Assembly: GCA_036379355.1 (NCBI GenBank)
Contig: DASVGV010000001.1
Coordinates: forward strand, 1-26,980
Origin: CAJCIY01 sp036379355
Lineage (GTDB): Bacteria; Actinomycetota; Actinomycetes; Mycobacteriales; CAJCIY01
Reading direction: 5' to 3'
Length of the DNA stretch: 26,980 nt
Of this stretch, positions 1 through 7,669 are shown piece after piece (position 1 is the stretch's first letter; every line of letters starts with the position of its first letter). The notes beneath the pieces are model-generated. The model searched no databases. It worked only from the letters and a program-made list of their open reading frames with translations, and was not told where the DNA came from. The position numbers were made by a program, and so were the translations under genes.

Positions 1-1173
1 CTGGTCGCCGGGTTCGGTGGCCTCGGCGGCCGCGGCCAGCCGGTCGGCGTCCTCTCCGGGCAGGTCCGCCGAGCTTGCCTCCGGCAGGTCCTCGAGCGGC
101 GCGCTCTCGTCGGTCAGGACCTGGTCCGGCACGTCGGCCGCACCCTCGGCGAGGGCCGAGGCGGCCGGGCCGGTCTCGTCGGTGACCGGCGCCGGTTCCG
201 CGGCGGCCTCGGCCGCCGCGGCCTCGGCCGCGGCGGCCGGAGCGTCGACCGGCGGCGTCGCCTCGGTCGGCTCGTCGACCCGCGGCGGCTCGCCCGGCTC
301 GTCGTCGGCGTCCTCGGCGGGAAGGTTCCAGCGCGGGTCGCCGAACACGGCGTCCGCCGGCCCGCTCGCGGACGGCAGGCTCAACACGTCAGGGAGGGCG
401 TCGCGCAGGGCAGCGCGGAGCACCGCCGGGGGCATCTCCTCGGTACGGGGTGGCTCGGCAGGCGACGGCTCTGGGGGTGACGGCTCCGGGGGTGACGGCT
501 CTGTGTACGGCGGCCCGGCGCTCGGCGCGCCGGCGACAGGCTCGCGTACCAGGACCGCACTCGGGGGCGGCACCTCGCGCAGGTGCGGTCCGGTCGGGGC
601 GAGATCGACGGGGGACGGCACGGGGATCGGCTCCGGAGAAGGCGCAGGTGACGGCATCGGGGAAGGCACGGCGGACAGGGGAGGCTCCTGGTGGTGAGGA
701 TCGGCGTCGCGCACACCATGATCCTCCGACCACGTCGCCGGGTCGCCGACGGCAGGGGGTTCGCCCGGAGAACGCTCGGCCGGAGAGTCCTCGCCCGGAG
801 GGGCCTGCGCCGCCACCGGCTCGGTCTGCGGGTGCACGCTTGCGGGCGGGACGTACCCGGCGGGCTGCCGGTAGCTGACCGGGCCCTCGAAGGCCCGCGG
901 TGTCCGCTGCGGGAGCGGCTGGTGCGCCGGCGCGTCCGCCGGCGCCTCGGCGACCGGGTTTCCGACGGCCGGTGACGGCGTCGCCGGCTGCGAGGAGGAC
1001 GGCGCCAACGGTGCCGCCGCAGTCTCGTCGGCCGGCTCGGCCGCGTCCACGTCGGGCCCCTCGAAGTAGACCCGCTCCCACGCGGCGGGCCGGCCGGCGC
1101 TGCCGAGCAGCCGGTCGGTGACGCTCTCGATCCAGAGCAGGTCCGGTTCGACCACGCGGCGCGCCTCGGTCAT
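1..1173 (-). CDS. Pro/Ala/Glu-rich, probably disordered protein of unknown function (3' end beyond window)
   Basis: The open frame runs leftward from a stop at 1249-1251 through position 1 without a stop, so the C-terminus lies outside the window. From the ATG at 1171-1173 the protein starts MTEARRVVEPDLLWIESV, a short plausible helical segment of about 35 residues. A long stretch rich in Pro, Ala, Glu, Ser and Asp follows, with (PS)P and PEPSPPEPS repeats, then a slightly more ordered patch near residues 250-290 (TEEMPPAVLRAALRDALPDV, then FGDPRWNLP), then an acidic Ala/Glu tail. There is no signal peptide or membrane segment in the visible part. In-frame GTG starts at 1230 and 1242 are alternatives; no clear ribosome binding site decides between them. 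I do not recognise the family. The frame is chosen because the composition is coherent along about 390 codons, whereas the opposite-strand frames give arginine- or glycine/serine-rich shadows. Confidence 0.62.
   Translation of the reverse strand, partial: MTEARRVVEPDLLWIESVTDRLLGSAGRPAAWERVYFEGPDVDAAEPADETAAAPLAPSSSQPATPSPAVGNPVAEAPADAPAHQPLPQRTPRAFEGPVSYRQPAGYVPPASVHPQTEPVAAQAPPGEDSPAERSPGEPPAVGDPATWSEDHGVRDADPHHQEPPLSAVPSPMPSPAPSPEPIPVPSPVDLAPTGPHLREVPPPSAVLVREPVAGAPSAGPPYTEPSPPEPSPPEPSPAEPPRTEEMPPAVLRAALRDALPDVLSLPSASGPADAVFGDPRWNLPAEDADDEPGEPPRVDEPTEATPPVDAPAAAAEAAAAEAAAEPAPVTDETGPAASALAEGAADVPDQVLTDESAPLEDLPEASSADLPGEDADRLAAAAEATEPGDQ
464..503 (-). repeat. 15-bp tandem repeat coding for PSPPE units
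   Basis: A 15-nt unit (gacggctctgggggt) occurs at 464-478 and again with one mismatch at 479-493, and a partial third copy follows at 494-503. The period is a multiple of three, so on the minus strand it encodes repeated SPPEP units in the low-complexity part of the left-edge protein. Length change by slippage would therefore keep the frame. No spacer-repeat alternation is present. Confidence 0.7.
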
Positions 1174-1327
1174 GGCGTCCGTCCCGGCACCGGTCGTCTC
1201 CTCCAGCTCGCGGCTCTCGTCGCCGGTCACGGCAGTCGCCACGGCCGGTCACGACAGTCGGGGAGCATGCATGGACGGTAACCGCGGAACGGGCAAACTA
1301 CCCGACGGCGGAGGGGTGATAACCCTT

Positions 1328-1381
1328 AGTTACCAATAGCAACGTTCTGTAACTGGCCTCCCTCGGTCCTAGGTTGGCGCG
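1328..1381 (+). promoter_or_regulatory. Promoter of photolyase gene, leaderless type, with inverted repeat
   Basis: TAGGTT at 1370-1375 is a good -10 element and ends 6 nt before the ATG at 1382, so transcription would begin at or next to the start codon. TGTAAC at 1348-1353 lies 16 nt upstream as a possible -35. This -35 overlaps the right arm of a perfect inverted repeat, AGTTAC (1328-1333) and GTAACT (1349-1354), 15 nt apart. Further GTAAC-like half-sites are at 1277-1282 (GGTAAC) and near 1317 (GATAAC). The arrangement suggests an operator that controls this promoter; the regulator is not identifiable from here. Confidence 0.5.
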
Positions 1382-2752
1382 ATGAGCGCCGCCGACTCTC
1401 GCGCGCTGCTGTGGCTGCGCCGCGACCTGCGGCTGGCCGACCATCCAGCCCTGCTGGCCGCGGCGGACGGCGGCGCCCGGGTGCTGCCGGTCTTCGTCCT
1501 CGACGAGCAGCTGTGGGTGCGCGCCGGGGAGCCGCGCCGGGCCCTGCTCGCCGGGGCGCTGGCCGACCTGCACGCCCGGACCGACGGCGCCCTGCGCGTC
1601 CTGTCCGGCGACCCGAGAACGGTCGTCCCGGCGGCGGCCCGCGCGGCGGGCGCCGGCCGCGTGCACGTGAGCGGGGAGTTCACCCCGTACGGTCGCGGGC
1701 GCGACGAGGAGGTGGCGGGCCGGCTCGCGGCGCAGGGCGTCGAGTGGGTGGTCTCGGGGTCGCCGTACGCCGTGTCTCCGGGCCGGGTCGTGAAGCAGGA
1801 CGGCACGCCCTACCGCGTCTTCACGCCCTACGCGAAGGCATGGCGGCAGCACGGCTGGCGTGCCCCGGCGGCCCGGCCGCGACGCGTCGACTGGGCGGCG
1901 TACGACGGCCCGCACGTCGCCCCGATGCCGGACATGCCTGCCGCCGCCGGCCTGCCGACCCCGACCGAGGCGGCGGCCTGGCGCACCTGGCGGCGCTTCC
2001 GCGACGAGCACCTCGCGGACTACGCACGGGACCGTGACGCCCCGGGTACGGACGCGACGTCGCGCCTCTCGCCGTACCTGCACCTGGGACTGATCCACCC
2101 GCGGTCGCTGCTGGCCGACGTGGCCGGCCGGCGGGGCGCCGGCGTGCACGCCTGGCGCACCGAGCTGTGCTGGCGCGAGTTCTACGCCGACGTGCTGTTC
2201 CACCGGCCGGAGTCGGCCTGGGGCAACCTGCAGCCACGGTTCGACCGCCTCGCCTGGGACGACGGGCCCGATGCCCGGCGGCGCTTGGGTCGCTGGCAGA
2301 GGGGCGAGACCGGTTTCCCGATCGTCGACGCCGGTATGCGTCAGCTGGCCGCCGAGGGCTGGATGCACAACCGCGTACGCATGATCACGGCGTCGTTCCT
2401 CGTCAAGGACCTGCACCTGCCGTGGCAGTGGGGCGCGCGGTTCTTCCTCGAGCACCTCGTCGACGGGGACCTCGCGAGCAACAACCACGGCTGGCAGTGG
2501 GTCGCCGGGACGGGCACCGACGCCTCGCCGTTCGTGCGTGTCTTCAGCCCCCTGCGGCAGGCCGAGCGGTTCGACCCCGACGGGGAGTACGTGCGGCGCT
2601 GGGTGCCGGAGCTGCGCGGGCTGCCCGGTAAGGCCGCGCTCGAACCGTGGAACCATGACGCCCCGGAGTACGTGCAGCGCATGGTCGACCACGCGGAGGA
2701 GCGGGCGGAGGCCCTGCGCCGGTACGAGGCGGTGGCGGGCGATGATGGCTGA
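1382..2752 (+). CDS. phr: Deoxyribodipyrimidine photolyase (class I CPD photolyase/cryptochrome family)
   Basis: This 456-aa FAD flavoprotein should split cyclobutane pyrimidine dimers using blue light. The N-terminal alpha/beta antenna domain (about 1-130, starting ALLWLRRDLRLADHPAL) is followed by a linker and the C-terminal helical FAD domain (about 200-450). Family signatures are clear: SRLSPYLHLG near 228, LCWREFY near 262, GFPIVDAGMRQL at 311-322, GWMHNRVRMITASFLVKDL at 326-344, and DGDLASNNHGWQWVAGTGTDA at 361-381. By position against the E. coli enzyme, the electron-transfer tryptophans are W305, W348 and W371. Length is normal for the family. The start at 1382 is supported by a -10 element 6 nt upstream and by there being no better start. 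The stop overlaps the start of the next gene, so the two are probably co-transcribed. A cryptochrome-only role cannot be excluded but is less likely. Confidence 0.96.
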   Translation: MSAADSRALLWLRRDLRLADHPALLAAADGGARVLPVFVLDEQLWVRAGEPRRALLAGALADLHARTDGALRVLSGDPRTVVPAAARAAGAGRVHVSGEFTPYGRGRDEEVAGRLAAQGVEWVVSGSPYAVSPGRVVKQDGTPYRVFTPYAKAWRQHGWRAPAARPRRVDWAAYDGPHVAPMPDMPAAAGLPTPTEAAAWRTWRRFRDEHLADYARDRDAPGTDATSRLSPYLHLGLIHPRSLLADVAGRRGAGVHAWRTELCWREFYADVLFHRPESAWGNLQPRFDRLAWDDGPDARRRLGRWQRGETGFPIVDAGMRQLAAEGWMHNRVRMITASFLVKDLHLPWQWGARFFLEHLVDGDLASNNHGWQWVAGTGTDASPFVRVFSPLRQAERFDPDGEYVRRWVPELRGLPGKAALEPWNHDAPEYVQRMVDHAEERAEALRRYEAVAGDDG

Positions 2753-3383
2753 GCAGCCTGGGCGCGGCGCCGTGGCGACGCCGCCGGCCGGCGCGGATCT
2801 TGCCGGGCTCAAGGCCGCCGCGGAGCACTGCCGTGCGTGCGAGCTGTGGGAGCCCGCCACCCAGACGGTGTTCGGTCGCGGGCCCGCCGACGCGCGGATG
2901 GTGCTGGTGGGCGAGCAGCCGGGCGACGTCGAGGACCGCCAGGGCGCACCGTTCGTGGGGCCGGCAGGCCGGTTGCTCGTCGAGGCTGTCGACGCGGCCG
3001 GCATCGACAAGACGGCGGTCTACGTCACCAATGCGGTGAAGCACTTCCGCTTCACGAGGTCCTCCTCGGGGCGGCGGCTGCACCAGACACCCGACCTCAG
3101 CCACCTGACCGCGTGCCGCCCGTGGCTGGCCGCGGAGCTCAACCTGATCCGCCCCGAGATGGTCGTGCTGCTCGGCGCGTCGGCGGCGAAAACCCTGCTG
3201 GGACAGGACTTTCGAGTGACCCGGCAACGAGGGAAGGTGCTGCCCGGACCGAACGGGAGCAACGCCCGGCTGCTCGCCACGCTCCACCCCAGCGCGGTGC
3301 TGCGCACGCCGCCGGAGGCGCGGGACGGCGCGTTCGCAGGGCTGGTGGCCGACCTGGTGGTCGCCCGCGAGGCGCTCGGCTGA
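2742..3383 (+). CDS. UdgX-type uracil-DNA glycosylase
   Basis: This 213-aa protein of the family 4/UdgX uracil-DNA glycosylase superfamily removes or captures uracil in DNA. It shows CRAC at residues 30-33 (iron-sulfur ligands), motif A GEQPGDVEDRQG at 57-68, FVGPAGRLL at 71-79, VTNAVKHF at 95-102, the UdgX-specific loop with GRRLHQTP at 110-117, TACRPWL at 123-129, and the motif B-like HPSAVLR. In the M. smegmatis UdgX family the loop histidine (here H114) forms a covalent bond with the abasic site, so this is probably a uracil-DNA crosslinking member rather than an ordinary UdgA. H101 occupies the place where family 4 enzymes carry the third cysteine. Two adjacent ATGs (2742, 2745) overlap the end of the photolyase gene by 8-11 nt, which suggests translational coupling. 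Confidence 0.9.
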   Translation: MMAEQPGRGAVATPPAGADLAGLKAAAEHCRACELWEPATQTVFGRGPADARMVLVGEQPGDVEDRQGAPFVGPAGRLLVEAVDAAGIDKTAVYVTNAVKHFRFTRSSSGRRLHQTPDLSHLTACRPWLAAELNLIRPEMVVLLGASAAKTLLGQDFRVTRQRGKVLPGPNGSNARLLATLHPSAVLRTPPEARDGAFAGLVADLVVAREALG

Positions 3384-3392
3384 GGGTCAGCC
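3378..3392. terminator. Hairpin at convergent stops of udgX and MFS gene
   Basis: GGCTGA (3378-3383) and TCAGCC (3387-3392) form a perfect 6-bp stem with a 3-nt GGG loop. The stop codon of the plus-strand gene (TGA 3381-3383) and that of the minus-strand gene (TGA as TCA 3387-3389) sit opposite each other in the stem. There is no T-tract, so it would be at most a weak bidirectional terminator or a 3'-end structure. Confidence 0.35.
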
Positions 3393-4682
3393 TGGGTCGG
3401 CGGGCGCAGGAGCCTCGTACCGGCGAAAGCTCGGGACCAGCAGGGCGACCAGCGCGATTCCGGCGAGGCACGCAAGGCCACCGCTCACGACCGAGAACTC
3501 CAGCCCGATGGTCGCGACGCTGCCGGACTCCAGGTCGCCGAGGCGCGGGCCGCCGGACACGACCACGATGAAGACGCCCTGCATCCGGCCCTGCAGCTCG
3601 TCGGGCGCCGCCTGCAGCAGGATGGTGTTGCGGTAGACCGCCGAGACCATGTCGCTGGCGCCGGCGAGCGCGAGGAACAGCACGCCGAGCCAGAGCCACG
3701 TCGTGAGGCCGAACCCGGTGATCGCCGCGCCCCAGGCGGCGATGGCCAGCAGGACGGCCACCCCCTGCCGCCGGACCCGGCCGAACCACCCCCCGAACAG
3801 GGCGCCGACGAGCGCCCCGGCGGCGACCGCGGCGTACAGGACGCCGACCGCGCCGGGCCCGCTGTGGAAGCGATTCTCGGCCAGCGCGGGGAACAGCGCG
3901 CGCGGCATCCCGAAGATCATCGCGATGATGTCCGCGCCGAAGGTGGTCAGCACGACCGGCTGACCGCGCAGCCAGCCGAGTCCCTCGAAGAGGCTGGCGA
4001 ACCCCGCGCGGGTGAAGCCCGGCGCCGGCGGCATCGGGCGGAGCCGAATGAGTGCGTACCCGCTGCCGATGAAGCTCACGACGTCGAGCAGGTACGCCAG
4101 CCCCACCCCTTTCGTCGCGATGACGAGACCGGCAATCAGCGGGCCGGCCGTCGCGGCGGTGGTGAAGGAGATCTGCGACAGGGCGTTCGCCGGCGCGATC
4201 TGCTCGGGGCGCAGCAGCCGCGGGATGAACGCGCGGCGCGCCGGAGAGTCCATGCCCATGAGCAGGCTCTGGAGGCCGACCGCGAGGTAGAGCACCCAGG
4301 CCCGGTGCCAGCCGGCGAGCTGGTTCGCGACGAGCAGGCTGCTGATCGCGGTGAACCCGATGCTCGTGCAGATGGCGAGACGCCGGCGGTCCGTCGCGTC
4401 CACCAGCGTCGCGCCGAGGAAACCGCTGGCGATGAGCGGGAACAGGGCGACCAGCCCCAGCAGCCCGACGTCGAACGAGCTCCTGGTGAGCGCGTACACC
4501 TGGACCGGGACCGCGACGAGCGTGATCTGGTTGCCGAGCAGGCTGACGGTCTGGCCGGCCCACAGCCGCCGGTACTCCGGCGACTCCTGGAGCGGCCGCA
4601 CGTCGACCGCGAGGTTGCGGATCCGCTCGCCCAGTCGCGGCTGGACCGGTCCGGTCTCCTCCTCCTGCTGCTCGACGGTCAC
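3387..4682 (-). CDS. MFS exporter (EntS-like, MFS_3 type)
   Basis: This 431-aa major facilitator protein has about 12 hydrophobic segments. After a charged cytoplasmic N-terminus of about 45 residues comes EYRRLWAGQTVSLLGNQIT, the typical opening of the EntS/MFS_3 branch. The loop between helices 2 and 3 reads LVDATDRRRLA, a motif A variant, and a DSPARRAFIPRLL loop follows helix 4, also typical of this branch. Substrate is not predictable. The GTG start at 4680-4682 shares four bases (GTGA) with the stop of the upstream pyridoxamine phosphate oxidase gene, which fixes the start and implies translational coupling. A longer upstream extension to 4787 is an Arg/Pro-rich shadow inside pdxH and was discarded. 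Confidence 0.88.
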   Translation of the reverse strand: MTVEQQEEETGPVQPRLGERIRNLAVDVRPLQESPEYRRLWAGQTVSLLGNQITLVAVPVQVYALTRSSFDVGLLGLVALFPLIASGFLGATLVDATDRRRLAICTSIGFTAISSLLVANQLAGWHRAWVLYLAVGLQSLLMGMDSPARRAFIPRLLRPEQIAPANALSQISFTTAATAGPLIAGLVIATKGVGLAYLLDVVSFIGSGYALIRLRPMPPAPGFTRAGFASLFEGLGWLRGQPVVLTTFGADIIAMIFGMPRALFPALAENRFHSGPGAVGVLYAAVAAGALVGALFGGWFGRVRRQGVAVLLAIAAWGAAITGFGLTTWLWLGVLFLALAGASDMVSAVYRNTILLQAAPDELQGRMQGVFIVVVSGGPRLGDLESGSVATIGLEFSVVSGGLACLAGIALVALLVPSFRRYEAPAPADPG

Positions 4683-5314
4683 GGGTTGAGTCGCTCGAGG
4701 ACCCAGCCGCCGTCGCCCGCGGTGCCGGGTCGGCCGTCCGCGCGCCGGAACCGCAGCCGGTCGTGCAGACGGTCCCGGCGTCCCCACCAGAACTCCACGG
4801 TGACCGGCAGTACGCGGAAGCCGCCCCAGAACTCGGGGACGGGTACGGGGCCGTCCGGGCCGAAGCGCTCGTCCAGCTCACGCCAGGTGGCCTCCAGGAC
4901 GCCGCGGCTCTCGACCGGCTGCGACTGGCGGCTCGCCCAGGCGCTCACCTGCGACCCCCGTGGGCGGCTGGTCGCGTAGGCGACGGTCTCCTCGCGGGTG
5001 ACCTCCTCGACGTCGCCGACGACGCAGACCTGCCGGTGCAGCGTCAGGTACGCCAGGCACAGCGCGGCCCGCGGGTTGGCGGCCAGCTCCCGCCCCTTGC
5101 GCGAGTCGCGGTTGGTGAAGAACACGATGCCGCGGTCGTCGATCCCCTTGCGCAGCACGGTGCGGACCGAGGGTCGGCCGTCCGCGTCGGCAGTCGCCAG
5201 CTGCATGGCGGTGGGCTCGGGCACGCCGGCTGCCTCGACCTCGGCGACCCACCGGTCCAGCTCCGCGCGCCACGTCGGCGCCAGGTCGCCCCGGTGCACC
5301 GGCACCTCGTTCAC
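4679..5314 (-). CDS. pdxH: Pyridoxamine/pyridoxine 5'-phosphate oxidase
   Basis: This 211-aa FMN flavoprotein oxidises PNP or PMP to pyridoxal 5'-phosphate (PLP salvage). Family hallmarks run in order: PTAMQLATADADGRPSVRTV near 35-53, GIVFFTNRDSRKGREL near 60-76, RQVCVVGDVEEV, RGSQVSAWASRQSQPVESR near 130-150, a C-terminal PEFWGGFRVLPVTVEFW segment, then RLHDRL and a conserved ERLNP C-terminus. The GTG at 5312-5314 is preferred because AGGA lies 7 nt upstream and the protein then has the usual family length. An ATG at 5330-5332 would add six residues without a ribosome binding site. It is divergent from the citrate synthase gene and overlaps the following exporter gene by 4 nt. PLP is the cofactor of SerC encoded nearby, though that link is inferred. 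Confidence 0.95.
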   Translation of the reverse strand: MNEVPVHRGDLAPTWRAELDRWVAEVEAAGVPEPTAMQLATADADGRPSVRTVLRKGIDDRGIVFFTNRDSRKGRELAANPRAALCLAYLTLHRQVCVVGDVEEVTREETVAYATSRPRGSQVSAWASRQSQPVESRGVLEATWRELDERFGPDGPVPVPEFWGGFRVLPVTVEFWWGRRDRLHDRLRFRRADGRPGTAGDGGWVLERLNP

Positions 5315-5342
5315 GCGCCGATCCTGGCCCATTGGTTCGCGG

Positions 5343-5402
5343 GCGACTCGCGCGGGGGACGGGTGGACAATGGACCCGACCCCGACGACAGGAGCCTCGC
5401 CC
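5343..5402 (+). promoter_or_regulatory. Promoter and ribosome binding site of citrate synthase gene
   Basis: GACAAT at 5366-5371 is a plausible -10, with GCGACT 17 nt upstream (5343-5348) as a partial -35. AGGAG at 5390-5394 lies 8 nt before the GTG at 5403 and decides that start. An in-frame ATG at 5370 overlaps the -10 and is not the start. The stretch from GGACAATGG to the start codon resembles the upstream region of the XPB gene at 20909-20942. Confidence 0.45.
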
Positions 5403-6503
5403 GTGACCGCACCCGTGGCCAAGGACCCCGACTTCGTACCCGGCCTCGAGGGAGTGATCGCCTACGAGTCGGAGATCGCCGAGCCCGACAAGGCCGGCGG
5501 CTCGCTGCGGTACCGCGGCGTCGACATCGAGGAGCTGGTCGGCAAGCGCGACTACGCGCAGGTCTGGGGGCTGCTCGTCGACGGGTCGTTCCAGCCGGGA
5601 CTGCCGCCGGCAGAGCCGTTCCCGGTTCCCGTCCACTCCGGGGACATCCGCGTCGACGTGCAGAGCGCGCTCGCGATGCTGGCGCCGTACTGGGGGCTCG
5701 GCCAGCTCATCGACATCAGCGACGAGCAGGCCCGCGAAGACGTGGCCCGCGCGTCGGTCACCGCCTTGTCGTACGTCGCGCAGGCGGCCCGTGGGCAGGC
5801 GCTGCCGGCGGTGCCGCAGAAGCGCGTCGACGAGGCCAGGACCGTCACCGAGCGGTTCATGATTCGCTGGCGCGGCGAGCCAGACCCGAAGCACGTCGAG
5901 GCCGTCGACGCGTACTGGATCTCCGCGGCGGAGCACGGCGCGAACGCCTCGACGTTCACCGCGCGGGTCGTCGCCTCGACCGGCGCCGACGTCGCCGCGT
6001 GCCTCTCGTCGGCGGTCGGGTCGCTGTCCGGCCCGCTGCACGGCGGCGCGCCCGCCCGGGTGCTGGCCATGCTCGACGCCGTCGAGGAGTCCGGCGACGC
6101 GGCGAAGTGGGTGAAGGCGGCCATGGACCGCGGGGAGCGACTGATGGGCTTCGGCCACCGGGTCTACCGCGCCGAGGACCCTCGCGCCCGCGTCCTTCGC
6201 CGCACCGCCAAGGCGCTCGGCTCGCGCCGGTACGAGATCGCCGAGGAGCTCGAGAAGGCGGCCATCGCCGAGCTCACCGAGCGCTATCCCGACCGGCCGC
6301 TGCGTACCAACGTCGAGTTCTGGTCGGCCGTCGTCCTCGACTACGCCGAGGTCCCCGCGTCGATGTTCACCTCGATGTTCACCTGTGCCCGCACCGCCGG
6401 CTGGTCGGCGCACATCCTCGAGCAGAAGCGGCTCGGGAAGCTGATCCGCCCCTCCGCGCGCTACGTCGGTCCCGGTTCCCGTCCGGCTTCCGAGGTTCGC
6501 TGA
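5403..6503 (+). CDS. citA: Citrate synthase 2 (actinobacterial CitA type)
   Basis: This 366-aa enzyme condenses oxaloacetate and acetyl-CoA to citrate at entry to the TCA cycle. The catalytic histidine motifs are GPLHGGAPARVL (H213) and GFGHRVYRAEDPRARVL (H252). The third catalytic region reads NVEFWSAVVLDYAEVP at 303-318, so Glu305 stands where GltA-type enzymes have Asp in NVDF. MFTSMFTCARTAGWSAHILEQ closes the active-site domain. Length and motif spacing match the short citrate synthase 2 family rather than the hexameric GltA, which has an N-terminal extension. A 2-methylcitrate synthase activity cannot be excluded from sequence. It probably shares a transcript with serC, 36 nt downstream. 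The ribosome binding site is AGGAG, 8 nt before GTG. Confidence 0.93.
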   Translation: MTAPVAKDPDFVPGLEGVIAYESEIAEPDKAGGSLRYRGVDIEELVGKRDYAQVWGLLVDGSFQPGLPPAEPFPVPVHSGDIRVDVQSALAMLAPYWGLGQLIDISDEQAREDVARASVTALSYVAQAARGQALPAVPQKRVDEARTVTERFMIRWRGEPDPKHVEAVDAYWISAAEHGANASTFTARVVASTGADVAACLSSAVGSLSGPLHGGAPARVLAMLDAVEESGDAAKWVKAAMDRGERLMGFGHRVYRAEDPRARVLRRTAKALGSRRYEIAEELEKAAIAELTERYPDRPLRTNVEFWSAVVLDYAEVPASMFTSMFTCARTAGWSAHILEQKRLGKLIRPSARYVGPGSRPASEVR

Positions 6504-6539
6504 TACCCCTGTCCCGCAACGGTTTTCGAGAGGTCTTTC

Positions 6540-7655
6540 GTGCCTGACATCACCATCCCCGCGTCCCTGCTCCCCGACGACGGGCGGTTCGGCTCCGGGC
6601 CGTCGAAGGTGCGCCCCGAGCAGGTCTCTGCGCTCGCCGCGGTCGGCGGCTCGTACCTCGGCACGTCGCACCGCAAGCCGACGGTGAAGTCGGTGGTCGG
6701 GTCCGTCCGCGCCGGCCTGGCGTCGCTGTTCGAGCTGCCGGACGGGTACGAGGTGCTGCTCGGCAACGGAGGTACGACGGCGTTCTGGGACATCGCGACG
6801 TTCGGGCTGATCCGGCAGAAGTCGCAGCACCTGTCGTTCGGCGAGTTCTCCTCGAAGTTCGCGGCTGCCGCCGCGGCCGCACCGTTCCTCGACGCGCCCT
6901 CGGTGATCAAGGCCGACCCGGGTGACCACCCGCTGGCCGTCGCCGAGGAGGGCGTCGACGTCTACGCCCTGACGCACAACGAGACCTCGACCGGTGTGGC
7001 GATGCCCATCACCCGGACCGGCGGCGACGAGGCCCTGACCCTGGTCGACGCGACCTCGGGCGCGGGCGGCCTGCCGGTGGCCGCGGCCGACTACGACGTC
7101 TACTACTTCGCACCGCAGAAGTGCTTCGCGTCGGACGGCGGTCTGTGGCTCGCGTGCGTCTCGCCGCGGGCGCTCGAGCGCATCGCGGAGATCGGGGCCT
7201 CCGAGCGGTGGGTGCCGGCGTTCTTCTCGCTGCCCACCGCGGTCGACAACTCCCGGCAGGACCAGACCTACAACACGCCGGCGCTCGCCACCCTGCACCT
7301 GCTCGACTCGCAGGTGAGGTGGATGAACGAGCAGGGCGGCCTGGCGTGGACCACCAAGCGGACCGCCGAGTCGAGCGGCATCCTCTACGACTGGGCCGAG
7401 GCCTCGGACTTCGCGACACCGTTCGTGGCCGACCCGGCGAAGCGCTCGGCCGTCGTCGGCACGATCGACTTCGTGGAGGCGGTCGACGCGGCTGTCGTGG
7501 CGAAGGTGCTGCGCGCCAACGGAATCGTTGACACCGAGCCGTACCGCAAGCTCGGGCGCAACCAGCTGCGGATCGCGATGTTCCCGTCCGTGGAGCCGTC
7601 CGACGTCGCCGCCCTGACCGCGTGCATCGACCACGTGGTGTCCGCCCTGTCCTGA
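6540..7655 (+). CDS. serC: Phosphoserine aminotransferase
   Basis: This 371-aa PLP enzyme converts 3-phosphohydroxypyruvate and glutamate to O-phosphoserine in serine biosynthesis. It shows the actinobacterial SerC pattern: FGSGPSKVRPEQ near 17-28, GTSHRKPTVK at 41-50, LLGNGGTTAFWD at 73-84, THNETSTGV at 145-153, the PLP lysine in FAPQKCFASDGG (K194), then WVPAFFSLPTAVDNSRQDQTYNTPA and a C-terminal RNQLRIAMFPSVEPSDV. Length is normal. The GTG start has GAGAGG 6 nt upstream. The gene follows citrate synthase by 36 nt and precedes a small DUF2530 membrane protein gene. Confidence 0.96.
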   Translation: MPDITIPASLLPDDGRFGSGPSKVRPEQVSALAAVGGSYLGTSHRKPTVKSVVGSVRAGLASLFELPDGYEVLLGNGGTTAFWDIATFGLIRQKSQHLSFGEFSSKFAAAAAAAPFLDAPSVIKADPGDHPLAVAEEGVDVYALTHNETSTGVAMPITRTGGDEALTLVDATSGAGGLPVAAADYDVYYFAPQKCFASDGGLWLACVSPRALERIAEIGASERWVPAFFSLPTAVDNSRQDQTYNTPALATLHLLDSQVRWMNEQGGLAWTTKRTAESSGILYDWAEASDFATPFVADPAKRSAVVGTIDFVEAVDAAVVAKVLRANGIVDTEPYRKLGRNQLRIAMFPSVEPSDVAALTACIDHVVSALS

Positions 7656-7669
7656 CTCCGCCTGCCCGG

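Noticed and set aside
464..503. Possible CRISPR repeat
   Set aside because: Contiguous 15-bp units without spacers, in frame inside a coding region.
17..697. Plus-strand Gly/Ser/Ala-rich open frame of 226 codons
   Set aside because: Low-complexity shadow of the minus-strand Pro/Ala/Glu-rich gene; no start signals and no recognisable family.
389..1252. Minus-strand Arg-rich open frame of 287 codons
   Set aside because: Out-of-frame shadow. The frame one step over is open to the window edge and has a coherent composition.
1298..3010. 570-codon minus-strand open frame opposite photolyase and udgX
   Set aside because: Photolyase and UdgX on the plus strand are unmistakable; the reverse frame is an Arg/Pro/Gly-rich product of high GC.
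5370..5402. ATG at 5370 as citrate synthase start
   Set aside because: It overlaps the -10 element, and the GTG at 5403 has AGGAG at 8 nt and gives the family-length protein.
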